Shown here piece after piece: positions 1 through 9,569 of a stretch of DNA of 64,000 bases (position 1 is the first letter of the stretch; every line of letters begins with the position of its first letter). The translations under genes and the position numbers were made by a program. The notes under the pieces were generated by a model. It saw nothing but the letters and a program-made list of their open reading frames with translations, was not told the origin of the DNA and searched no databases. Source of the stretch: Auanema rhodensis (taxonomy: Eukaryota > Nematoda > Chromadorea > Rhabditida > Rhabditidae); assembly GCA_964057225.1 (NCBI GenBank), contig OZ059899.1, positions 682,001 through 746,000 of the forward strand. The letters are read 5' to 3'.

Positions 1-1761
1 TTTTGAAAACCGCATCTTTTTATCTTTCACGTGAAGCGAGTTACATACCAAGTGCACATCACGTGTACATTTAATTAGCATAAATTAAAGTTCACGTAAA
101 TTTCAAAATCATGGTTATCATGAATTAATATCAATAAAAATTTGTTTTTAGACTAATATGGACATGGGGATTCTAATTTTGAAACTCGCATCTCTTTATC
201 TTTCACGTGAAGCAAGTTACATACCAAGTGCACATCACGTGTACATTTAATTAGCATAAATTAAAGTTCACGTAAATTTCAAAGTCATGGTTACCATGCA
301 CCAATATCAATAAAAATTTGTTTTTAGACTAATATGGACATGGGGAATCTAATTTTGAAAACCGCATCTCTTTATCTTTCACGTGAAGCGAGTTACACAC
401 CAAGTGCACATCACGTGTACATTTAATTAGCATAAATTAAAGTTCACGTAAATTTCAAAGTCATGGTTACTATGAACCAATATCAATAAAAATTTGTTTT
501 TAGACTAATATGGACATGGGGAATCCAATTTTGAAAACCGCATCTCTTTATCTTTCACGTGAAGCGAGTTACATACCAAGTGCACATCACGTGTACATTT
601 AATTAGCATAAATTAAAGTTCACGTAAATTTCAAAGTCATGGTTACCATGCACCAATATCAATAAAAATTTGTTTTTAGACTAGTATGGACATGGGGAAT
701 CTGATTTTGAAAACCGCATCTCTTTATCTTTCACGTGAAGCGAGTTACATACCAAGTGCACATCACGTGTACATTTAATTAGCATAAATTAAAGTTCACG
801 TAAATTTCAAAATCATGGTTATCATGAATTAATATCAATAAAAAATTTGTTTTAAGACTAATATGGACATGGGGATTCTAATTTTGAAAACCGCATCTCT
901 TTATCTTTCACGTGAAGCGAGTTACATACCAAGTGCACATCACGTGTACATTTAATTAGCATAAATTAAAGTTCACCTAAATTTCAAAGTCATGGTTACC
1001 ATGAACCAATATCAATAAAAATTTGTTTTTAGACTAATATGGACATGGGGAATCTAATTTTGAATACCGCATCTCTTTATCTTTCACGTGAAGCGAGTTA
1101 CATACCAAGTGCACATCACGTGTACATTTAATTAGCATAAATTAAAGTTCACGTAAATTTCAAAATCATGGTTATCATGAATTAATATCAATAAAAATTT
1201 GTTTTTAGACTAATATGGACATGGGGATTCTAATTTTGAAACTCGCATCTCTTTATCTTTCACGTGAAGCGAGTTACATACCAAGTGCACATCACGTGTA
1301 CATTTAATTAGCATAAATTAAAGTGCACGTAAATTTCAAAGTCATGGTTACCATGAACCAATATCAATGAAAATTTGTTTTTAGACTAATATGGACATGA
1401 AGAATCTAATTTTGAAAACCGCATCTCTTTATCTTTCACGTGAAGCGAGTTACATACCAAGTGCACATCACGTGTACATTTAATTAGCATAAATTAAAGT
1501 TCACGTAAATTTCAAAATCATGGTTATCATGAATTAATATCAATAAAAATTTGTTTTTAGACTAATATGGACATGGGGATTCTAATTTTGAAAATCGCAT
1601 CTCTTTATCTTTCACGTGAAGCGAGTTACATACCAAGTGCACATCACGTGTACATTTAATTAGCATAAATTAAAGTGCACGTAAATTTCAAAGTCATGGT
1701 TACCATGAACCAATATCAATGAAAATTTGTTTGTAGACTAATATGGACATGGGGAATCTAA
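1..1761 (+). repeat. Left-edge A-family layer with AATTAAT units
   Basis: Ten family-A monomers in which a distinct sub-type recurs. The units at 1, 705, 1058 and 1410 carry AAAATCATGGTTATCATGA followed by ATTAATATC, and end in GGGGATTCTAA. From 705 on this sub-type alternates with ordinary A units, forming a dimeric repeat of about 352 bp. It breaks the CATGGTTACCATG dyad. It is not seen again in the window, so it may be an older or edge-specific layer. The GGGGATTC ending is shared with all 160-bp units further right. Confidence 0.8.
705..881 (+). repeat. 177-bp monomer with one extra A
   Basis: The A/T tract reads AATAAAAAATTTGTTTTAAGAC, giving one extra A and shifting every later boundary by one. 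It is the only 177-bp unit of this kind; the six others arise from a different change near monomer position 97. Confidence 0.85.
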
Positions 1762-2289
1762 TTTTGAAAACCGCATCTCTTTATCTTTCACGTGAAGCGA
1801 GTTACATACCAAGTGAACATCACGTGTACATTTAATTAGCATAAATTAAAGTTCACCTAAATTTCAAAGTCATGGTTACCATGAACCAATATCAATAAAA
1901 ATTTGTTTTTAGACTAATATGGACTAGGGGAATCTAATTTTGAAAACCGCATCTCTTTATCTTTCACGTGAAGCGAGTTACATACCAAGTGCACATCACG
2001 TGTACATTTAATTAGCATAAATTAAAGTGCACGTAAATTTCAAAGTCATGGTTACCATGAACCAATATCAATGAAAATTTGTTTGTAGACTAATATGGAC
2101 ATGGGGAATCTAATTTTGAAAACCGCATCTCTTTATCTTTCACGTGAAGCGAGTTACATACCAAGTGCACATCACGTGTACATTTAATTAGCATAAATTA
2201 AAGTGCACGTAAATTTCAAAGTCATGGTTACCATGAACCAATATCAATAAAAATTTGTTTTTAGACTAATATGGACATGGGGAATCTAA

Positions 2290-2449
2290 TTTTGAAAACC
2301 GCATCTCTTTATCTTTCACGTGAAGCGAGTTACATACCAAGTGCACATCACGTGTACATTTAATTAGCATAAATTAAAGTTCACCTAAATTTCAAAGTCA
2401 TGGTTACCATGAACCAATATCAATAAAAATTTGGACATGGGGATTCTAA
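2290..2449 (+). repeat. 160-bp deletion monomer 1
   Basis: AAATTTG joins directly to GACATGGGGATTC, removing 16 bp (TTTTTAGACTAATATG) between two TG dinucleotides. The 5' background is family A with TTCACCTAAATTTC. Confidence 0.92.
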
Positions 2450-2977
2450 TTTTGAAAACCGCATCTCTTTATCTTTCACGTGAAGCGAGTTACATACCAA
2501 GTGCACATCACGTGTACATTTAATTAGCATAAATTAAAGTGCACGTAAATTTCAAAGTCATGGTTACCATGAACCAATATCAATGAAAATTTGTTTGTAG
2601 ACTAATATGGACATGGGGAATCTAATTTTGAAAACCGCATCTCTTTATCTTTCACGTGAAGCGAGTTACATACCAAGTGCACATCACGTGTACATTTAAT
2701 TAGCATAAATTAAAGTTCACCTAAATTTCAAAGTCATGGTTACCATGAACCAATATTAATAAAAATTTGTTTTTAGACTAATATGGACTAGGGGAATCTA
2801 ATTTTGAAAACCGCATCTCTTTATCTTTCACGTGAAGCGAGTTACATACCAAGTGCACATCACGTGTACATTTAATTAGCATAAATTAAAGTTCACGTAA
2901 ATTTAAAAATCATGGTTACCATGAACCAATATCAATAAAAATTTGTTTTTAGACTAATATGGACATGGGGAATCTAA
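2450..2977 (+). repeat. A1-A2-A3 trimer HOR (type copy)
   Basis: Three ordered monomers: A1 (GTGCACGTAAATTT, AATGAAAATTTGTTTGTAG), A2 (TTCACCTAAATTT, ATATTAATAAAA, GGACTAGGGG) and A3 (TTCACGTAAATTTAAAAATC). I find the same order starting at 2450, 5074, 5586, 7506, 8018, 9058, 9570, 12348, 13388 and 13900. The length is 528 bp with a full A3, 512 bp when A3 carries the 16-bp deletion (5074, 7506, 9058, 13388), and 522 bp when A1 carries the 6-bp deletion (9570, 13900). This is the smallest clear multi-monomer HOR in the window and is confined to the left 14.4 kb. Confidence 0.88.
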
Positions 2978-3178
2978 TTTTGAAAACCGCATCTTTTTAT
3001 CTTTCACGTGAAGCGAGTTACATACCAAGTGCACATCACGTGTACATTTAATTAGCATAAATTAAAGTTCACGTAAATTTCAAAGTCATGGTTACCATGA
3101 ACCAATATCATAAAAAATTTGTTTTTAGACTAATATGGACATGGGGAATCTAATTTTGAAAACCGCATCTCTTTATCT

Positions 3179-3188
3179 TTCACGTGAA
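3179..3188. promoter_or_regulatory. 10-bp palindrome TTCACGTGAA (present in most monomers)
   Basis: Perfect self-complementary decamer at monomer positions 26-35, containing a CACGTG core (E-box/G-box type, bound in other contexts by bHLH or bZIP proteins). It is shown here in the reference A monomer. Recurrent losses are TTTCTCGTGAAG (many B units, e.g. near 17249 and 28321) and CTTCCACGTG (near 3881, 10996, 15326, 57876). Protein binding within this satellite is speculative. Confidence 0.6.
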
Positions 3189-3204
3189 GCGAGTTACATA
3201 CCAA

Positions 3205-3218
3205 GTGCACATCACGTG
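3205..3218. promoter_or_regulatory. GTGCAC + CACGTG double palindrome
   Basis: Two 6-bp palindromes, GTGCAC (monomer 52-57) and CACGTG (60-65), lie only two bases apart. The octamer ATCACGTG at 3211-3218 fits the budding-yeast CDEI/Cbf1 consensus RTCACRTG. In family B the first palindrome expands to ATGTGCACAT. Rare losses of the second palindrome are CACCTG (near 34690, 37507, 41205, 44022, 46663, 56690), CACATG (near 55631) and CACGTT (near 48071). Confidence 0.55.
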
Positions 3219-3222
3219 TACA

Positions 3223-3242
3223 TTTAATTAGCATAAATTAAA
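3223..3242. repeat. Inverted repeat TTTAATT-N6-AATTAAA
   Basis: Seven-base arms (monomer 70-76 and 83-89) are exact reverse complements around a 6-base spacer, AGCATA in family A and AGCATG in family B. The arms are highly conserved even though the spacer carries a family-diagnostic substitution. Rare arm changes occur, such as AATAAAA instead of AATTAAA near 52670, 54781 and 55308, and AACTTAAAG near 52139, 54253 and 56013. It could extrude as a small hairpin, but the arms are pure A/T. Confidence 0.65.
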
Positions 3243-3262
3243 GTTCACGTAAATTTCAAAGT

Positions 3263-3275
3263 CATGGTTACCATG
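3263..3275. repeat. 13-bp dyad CATGGT-T-ACCATG
   Basis: Six-base arms around a single central base at monomer 110-122, the longest near-perfect dyad in the unit. It contains a GGTNACC (BstEII) site, so one cut per monomer is expected. Almost every monomer keeps it intact. Exceptions are the CATGGTTATCATG units at the left edge (1, 705, 1058, 1410), GTTACTATG in the unit at 353, and CATGGGTACCATG near 52170, 54282 and 56042. Confidence 0.7.
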
Positions 3276-3285
3276 AACCAATATC

Positions 3286-3302
3286 AATAAAAATTTGTTT
3301 TT
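3286..3302. other. A/T tract AATAAAAATTTGTTTTT
   Basis: This A-tract/T-tract element at monomer 133-149 is the most A/T-rich stretch of the unit and is likely intrinsically bent or rigid. It is also the main deletion and slippage site: the 16-bp deletion of the fourteen 160-bp units starts inside it, the extra A of the 177-bp unit at 705 is in it, and the ATCATAAAAAATTTG variant affects it. Sub-variants are AATGAAAATTTGTTTGTAG (A1 units), TTTTCAG and GTTCTTAG. Confidence 0.6.
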
Positions 3303-3329
3303 AGACTAATATGGACATGGGGAATCTAA

Positions 3330-4561
3330 TTTTGAAAACCGCATCTCTTTATCTTTCACGTGAAGCGAGTTACATACCAATTTCACATCACGTGTACATT
3401 TAATTAGCATAAATTAAAGTTCACGTAAATTTCAAAGTCATGGTTACCATGCACCAATATCAATAAAAATTTGTTTTTAGACTAATATGGACATGGGGAA
3501 TCTAATTTTGAAAACCGCATCTCTTTATCTTTCACGTGAAGCGAGTTACATACCATGTGCACATCACGTGTACATTTAATTAGCATAAATTAAAGTTCAC
3601 GTAAATTTCAAAGTCATGGTTACCATGCACCAATATCAATAAAAATTTGTTTTCAGACTAATATGGACATGGGGAATCTAATTTTGAAAACCGCATCTCT
3701 TTAACTTTCACGTGAAGCGAGTTACATACCATGTGCACTTCACGTGTACATTTAATTAGCATAAATTAAAGTTCACGTAAATTTCAAAGTCATGGTTACC
3801 ATGCACCAATATCAATAAAAATTTGTTTTCAGACTAATATGGACATGGGGAATCTAATTTTGAAAACCGCATCTCTTTATCTTCCACGTGAAGCGAGTTA
3901 CATACCATGTGCACATCACGTGTACATTTAATTAGCATGAATTAAAGTTCACGTAAATTTCAAAGTCATGGTTACCATGAACCAATATCAATAAAAATTT
4001 GTTTTTAGACTAATATGGACATGGGGAATCTAATTTTGAAAACCGCATCTCTTTATCTTTCACGTGAAGCGAGTTACATACCATGTGCACATCACGTGTA
4101 CATTTAATTAGCATGAATTAAAGTTCACGTAAATTTCAAAGTCATGGTTACCATGAACCAATATCAATAAAAATTTGTTTTTAGACTAATATAGACATGG
4201 GGAATCTAATTTTGGAAACCGCATCTCTTTATCTTTCACGTGAAGCGAGTTACATACCATGTGCACATCACGTGTACATTTAATTAGCATGAATTAAAGT
4301 TCACGTAAATTTCAAAGTCATGGTTACCATGAACCAATATCAATAAAAATTTGTTTTTAGACTAATATGGACATGGGGAATCTAATTTTGAAAACCGCAT
4401 CTCTTTATCTTTCACGTGAAGCGAGTTACATACCATGTGCACATCACGTGTACATTTAATTAGCATAAATTAAAGTTCATCTAAATTTCAAAGTCATGGT
4501 TACCATGAACCAATATCAATAAAAATTTGTTTTTAGACTAATATGGACTAGGGGAATCTAA
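3330..4561 (+). repeat. A-to-B ramp cassette and B island 1
   Basis: Ordered transitional monomers. 3330: CCAATTTCACATC with ATGCACCAAT. 3506: CCATGTGCAC but still GCATAAATT, TTTTCAG. 3682: CACTTCACGTG and the private CTTTAACTTTC. 3858: CTTCCACGTG, now GCATGAATT. Full B units follow at 4034 and 4210 (preceded by ATAGACATGG). The unit at 4386 is a hybrid (CCATGTG with GCATAAATT, TTCATCTAAA) that leads back to A. The same ordered series returns near 10444, 14774 and 56972. Confidence 0.88.
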
Positions 4562-4913
4562 TTTTGAAAACCGCATCTCTTTATCTTTCACGTGAAGCGA
4601 GTTACATACCAAGTGCACATCACGTGTACATTTAATTAGCATAAATTAAAGTGCACGTAAATTTCAAAGTCATGGTTACCATGAACCAATATCAATGAAA
4701 ATTTGTTTGTAGACTAATATGGACATGGGGAATCTAATTTTGAAAACCGCATCTCTTTATCTTTCACGTGAAGCGAGTTACATACCAAGTGCACATCACG
4801 TGTACATTTAATTAGCATAAATTAAAGTGCACGTAAATTTCAAAGTCATGGTTACCATGAACCAATATCAATAAAAATTTGTTTTTAGACTAATATGGAC
4901 ATGGGGAATCTAA

Positions 4914-5073
4914 TTTTGAAAACCGCATCTCTTTATCTTTCACGTGAAGCGAGTTACATACCAAGTGCACATCACGTGTACATTTAATTAGCATAAATTA
5001 AAGTTCACCTAAATTTCAAAGTCATGGTTACCATGAACCAATATCAATAAAAATTTGGACATGGGGATTCTAA
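4914..5073 (+). repeat. 160-bp deletion monomer 2
   Basis: Same 16-bp deletion as unit 2290, on the TTCACCTAAATTTC background. Its partner in the 2432-bp duplication is 7346. Confidence 0.92.
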
Positions 5074-5425
5074 TTTTGAAAACCGCATCTCTTTATCTTT
5101 CACGTGAAGCGAGTTACATACCAAGTGCACATCACGTGTACATTTAATTAGCATAAATTAAAGTGCACGTAAATTTCAAAGTCATGGTTACCATGAACCA
5201 ATATCAATGAAAATTTGTTTGTAGACTAATATGGACATGGGGAATCTAATTTTGAAAACCGCATCTCTTTATCTTTCACGTGAAGCGAGTTACATACCAA
5301 GTGCACATCACGTGTACATTTAATTAGCATAAATTAAAGTTCACCTAAATTTCAAAGTCATGGTTACCATGAACCAATATTAATAAAAATTTGTTTTTAG
5401 ACTAATATGGACTAGGGGAATCTAA

Positions 5426-5585
5426 TTTTGAAAACCGCATCTCTTTATCTTTCACGTGAAGCGAGTTACATACCAAGTGCACATCACGTGTACATTTAAT
5501 TAGCATAAATTAAAGTTCACGTAAATTTAAAAATCATGGTTACCATGAACCAATATCAATAAAAATTTGGACATGGGGATTCTAA
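5426..5585 (+). repeat. 160-bp deletion monomer 3
   Basis: Same deletion junction but on the A3 background (TTCACGTAAATTTAAAAATC), closing a 512-bp trimer that began at 5074. Confidence 0.92.
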
Positions 5586-6465
5586 TTTTGAAAACCGCAT
5601 CTCTTTATCTTTCACGTGAAGCGAGTTACATACCAAGTGCACATCACGTGTACATTTAATTAGCATAAATTAAAGTGCACGTAAATTTCAAAGTCATGGT
5701 TACCATGAACCAATATCAATGAAAATTTGTTTGTAGACTAATATGGACATGGGGAATCTAATTTTGAAAACCGCATCTCTTTATCTTTCACGTGAAGCGA
5801 GTTACATACCAAGTGCACATCACGTGTACATTTAATTAGCATAAATTAAAGTTCACCTAAATTTCAAAGTCATGGTTACCATGAACCAATATTAATAAAA
5901 ATTTGTTTTTAGACTAATATGGACTAGGGGAATCTAATTTTGAAAACCGCATCTCTTTATCTTTCACGTGAAGCGAGTTACATACCAAGTGCACATCACG
6001 TGTACATTTAATTAGCATAAATTAAAGTTCACGTAAATTTAAAAATCATGGTTACCATGAACCAATATCAATAAAAATTTGTTTTTAGACTAATATGGAC
6101 ATGGGGAATCTAATTTTGAAAACCGCATCTTTTTATCTTTCACGTGAAGCGAGTTACATACCAAGTGCACATCACGTGTACATTTAATTAGCATAAATTA
6201 AAGTTCACGTAAATTTCAAAGTCATGGTTACCATGAACCAATATCATAAAAAATTTGTTTTTAGACTAATATGGACATGGGGAATCTAATTTTGAAAACC
6301 GCATCTCTTTATCTTTCACGTGAAGCGAGTTACATACCAAGTGCACATCACGTGTACATTTAATTAGCATAAATTAAAGTGCACGTAAATTTCAAAGTCA
6401 TGGTTACCATGAACCAATATCAATAAAAATTTGTTTTTAGACTAATATGGACATGGGGAATCTAA

Positions 6466-6993
6466 TTTTGAAAACCGCATCTCTTTATCTTTCACGTGAA
6501 GCGAGTTACATACCAAGTGCACATCACGTGTACATTTAATTAGCATGAATTAAAGTTCACGTAAATTTCAAAGTCATGGTTACCATGAACCAATATCAAT
6601 AAAAATTTGTTTTTAGACTAATATGGACATGGGGAATCTAATTTTGAAAACCGCATCTCTTTATCTTTCACGTGAAGCGAGTTACATACCATGTGCACAT
6701 CACGTGTACATTTAATTAGCATGAATTAAAGTTCACGTAAATTTCAAAGTCATGGTTACCATGAACCAATATCAATAAAAATTTGTTTTTAGACTAATAT
6801 GGACATGGGGAATCTAATTTTGAAAACCGCATCTCTTTATCTTTCACGTGAAGCGAGTTACATACCATGTGCACATCACGTGTACATTTAATTAGCATAA
6901 ATTAAAGTTCATCTAAATTTCAAAGTCATGGTTACCATGAACCAATATCAATAAAAATTTGTTTTTAGACTAATATGGACTAGGGGAATCTAA
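6466..6993 (+). repeat. B island 2 with crossover monomer
   Basis: Three units: 6466 (hybrid CCAAGTG/GCATGAATT), 6642 (full B) and 6818 (hybrid CCATGTG/GCATAAATT with TTCATCTAAA and GGACTAGGGG). Hybrids flank the single B unit on both sides. Confidence 0.82.
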
Positions 6994-7345
6994 TTTTGAA
7001 AACCGCATCTCTTTATCTTTCACGTGAAGCGAGTTACATACCAAGTGCACATCACGTGTACATTTAATTAGCATAAATTAAAGTGCACGTAAATTTCAAA
7101 GTCATGGTTACCATGAACCAATATCAATGAAAATTTGTTTGTAGACTAATATGGACATGGGGAATCTAATTTTGAAAACCGCATCTCTTTATCTTTCACG
7201 TGAAGCGAGTTACATACCAAGTGCACATCACGTGTACATTTAATTAGCATAAATTAAAGTGCACGTAAATTTCAAAGTCATGGTTACCATGAACCAATAT
7301 CAATAAAAATTTGTTTTTAGACTAATATGGACATGGGGAATCTAA

Positions 7346-7505
7346 TTTTGAAAACCGCATCTCTTTATCTTTCACGTGAAGCGAGTTACATACCAAGTGC
7401 ACATCACGTGTACATTTAATTAGCATAAATTAAAGTTCACCTAAATTTCAAAGTCATGGTTACCATGAACCAATATCAATAAAAATTTGGACATGGGGAT
7501 TCTAA
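7346..7505 (+). repeat. 160-bp deletion monomer 4
   Basis: TTCACCTAAATTTC background; duplicate of 4914 at +2432. Confidence 0.92.
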
Positions 7506-7857
7506 TTTTGAAAACCGCATCTCTTTATCTTTCACGTGAAGCGAGTTACATACCAAGTGCACATCACGTGTACATTTAATTAGCATAAATTAAAGTGCAC
7601 GTAAATTTCAAAGTCATGGTTACCATGAACCAATATCAATGAAAATTTGTTTGTAGACTAATATGGACATGGGGAATCTAATTTTGAAAACCGCATCTCT
7701 TTATCTTTCACGTGAAGCGAGTTACATACCAAGTGCACATCACGTGTACATTTAATTAGCATAAATTAAAGTTCACCTAAATTTCAAAGTCATGGTTACC
7801 ATGAACCAATATTAATAAAAATTTGTTTTTAGACTAATATGGACTAGGGGAATCTAA

Positions 7858-8017
7858 TTTTGAAAACCGCATCTCTTTATCTTTCACGTGAAGCGAGTTA
7901 CATACCAAGTGCACATCACGTGTACATTTAATTAGCATAAATTAAAGTTCACGTAAATTTAAAAATCATGGTTACCATGAACCAATATCAATAAAAATTT
8001 GGACATGGGGATTCTAA
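7858..8017 (+). repeat. 160-bp deletion monomer 5
   Basis: A3 (TTTAAAAATC) background; duplicate of 5426 at +2432, and related to 9410 at +1552 (9 monomers). Confidence 0.92.
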
Positions 8018-8897
8018 TTTTGAAAACCGCATCTCTTTATCTTTCACGTGAAGCGAGTTACATACCAAGTGCACATCACGTGTACATTTAATTAGCATAA
8101 ATTAAAGTGCACGTAAATTTCAAAGTCATGGTTACCATGAACCAATATCAATGAAAATTTGTTTGTAGACTAATATGGACATGGGGAATCTAATTTTGAA
8201 AACCGCATCTCTTTATCTTTCACGTGAAGCGAGTTACATACCAAGTGCACATCACGTGTACATTTAATTAGCATAAATTAAAGTTCACCTAAATTTCAAA
8301 GTCATGGTTACCATGAACCAATATTAATAAAAATTTGTTTTTAGACTAATATGGACTAGGGGAATCTAATTTTGAAAACCGCATCTCTTTATCTTTCACG
8401 TGAAGCGAGTTACATACCAAGTGCACATCACGTGTACATTTAATTAGCATAAATTAAAGTTCACGTAAATTTAAAAATCATGGTTACCATGAACCAATAT
8501 CAATAAAAATTTGTTTTTAGACTAATATGGACATGGGGAATCTAATTTTGAAAACCGCATCTTTTTATCTTTCACGTGAAGCGAGTTACATACCAAGTGC
8601 ACATCACGTGTACATTTAATTAGCATAAATTAAAGTTCACGTAAATTTCAAAGTCATGGTTACCATGAACCAATATCATAAAAAATTTGTTTTTAGACTA
8701 ATATGGACATGGGGAATCTAATTTTGAAAACCGCATCTCTTTATCTTTCACGTGAAGCGAGTTACATACCAAGTGCACATCACGTGTACATTTAATTAGC
8801 ATAAATTAAAGTGCACGTAAATTTCAAAGTCATGGTTACCATGAACCAATATCAATAAAAATTTGTTTTTAGACTAATATGGACATGGGGAATCTAA

Positions 8898-9057
8898 TTT
8901 TGAAAACCGCATCTCTTTATCTTTCACGTGAAGCGAGTTACATACCAAGTGCACATCACGTGTACATTTAATTAGCATAAATTAAAGTTCACCTAAATTT
9001 CAAAGTCATGGTTACCATGAACCAATATCAATAAAAATTTGGACATGGGGATTCTAA
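8898..9057 (+). repeat. 160-bp deletion monomer 6
   Basis: TTCACCTAAATTTC background, family A; partner of 13228 at +4330. Confidence 0.92.
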
Positions 9058-9409
9058 TTTTGAAAACCGCATCTCTTTATCTTTCACGTGAAGCGAGTTA
9101 CATACCAAGTGCACATCACGTGTACATTTAATTAGCATAAATTAAAGTGCACGTAAATTTCAAAGTCATGGTTACCATGAACCAATATCAATGAAAATTT
9201 GTTTGTAGACTAATATGGACATGGGGAATCTAATTTTGAAAACCGCATCTCTTTATCTTTCACGTGAAGCGAGTTACATACCAAGTGCACATCACGTGTA
9301 CATTTAATTAGCATAAATTAAAGTTCACCTAAATTTCAAAGTCATGGTTACCATGAACCAATATTAATAAAAATTTGTTTTTAGACTAATATGGACTAGG
9401 GGAATCTAA

Positions 9410-9569
9410 TTTTGAAAACCGCATCTCTTTATCTTTCACGTGAAGCGAGTTACATACCAAGTGCACATCACGTGTACATTTAATTAGCATAAATTAAAGT
9501 TCACGTAAATTTAAAAATCATGGTTACCATGAACCAATATCAATAAAAATTTGGACATGGGGATTCTAA
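9410..9569 (+). repeat. 160-bp deletion monomer 7
   Basis: A3 (TTTAAAAATC) background; immediately followed by the 170-bp unit. Confidence 0.92.

Larger units (their letters stand above)
1762..3329 (+). repeat. Family-A domain, 1.6 kb
   Basis: Consecutive family-A monomers of sub-types A1 (AAAGTGCACGT with GTTTGTAG), A2 (TTCACCTAAATTT with GGACTAGGGG) and A3 (AAATTTAAAAATCATGG). It includes the first 160-bp unit and the first complete A1-A2-A3 trimer (2450-2977). Confidence 0.85.
3154..3329 (+). repeat. Reference family-A monomer (176 bp)
   Basis: This unit matches the family-A consensus I derived and serves as a coordinate reference. In monomer coordinates: CCGC at 10-13, TTCACGTGAA at 26-35, CCAAGTGCAC at 48-57, CACGTG at 60-65, TTTAATT-N6-AATTAAA at 70-89 with the diagnostic GCATAAATT, TTCACGTAAATTT at 91-103, CATGGTTACCATG at 110-122, an A/T tract at 133-149, and GGACATGGGG at 160-169. 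The diagnostic A-family bases are A at monomer position 51 (CCAAGTG) and A at 82 (GCATAAATT). Plus-strand stop codons occur in all three frames (for example TGA at 4 and 32, TAA at 72), so it is non-coding. Confidence 0.95.
4110..6540 (+). repeat. 14-monomer HOR block, copy 1 (period 2432 bp)
   Basis: Markers recur at an offset of exactly 2432 bp (14 x 176 minus two 16-bp deletions): 160-bp units 4914/7346 and 5426/7858, the TTCATCTAAA hybrid 4386/6818, the CTTTTTATC unit 6114/8546 and the AAAGTGCACGT unit 6290/8722. Ends are placed to within about one monomer, where similarity to the other copy stops. The units at 4210 and 6642 differ slightly (TTTTGGAAACC against TTTTGAAAACC). Confidence 0.8.
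6541..8970 (+). repeat. 14-monomer HOR block, copy 2 (period 2432 bp)
   Basis: Second copy of the 4110-6540 block. Copy 2 starts inside the hybrid unit 6466 (CCAAGTG followed by GCATGAATT), which looks like the crossover monomer: its left part is A-like and its right part matches the B unit at 4034. The match ends in the 160-bp unit at 8898. Confidence 0.78.

Noticed and set aside
3172-3183. ARS-like origin sequence in CTTTATCTTTC / TTTTTATCTTTC
   Set aside because: It resembles WTTTAYRTTTW but has C at the required purine and a terminal C, so it does not fit. The A/T content alone explains the likeness.
3213-3218. CACGTG as plant G-box promoters of real genes
   Set aside because: The motif recurs with every monomer and no gene follows in 64 kb. 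It is part of the satellite, not a gene promoter.
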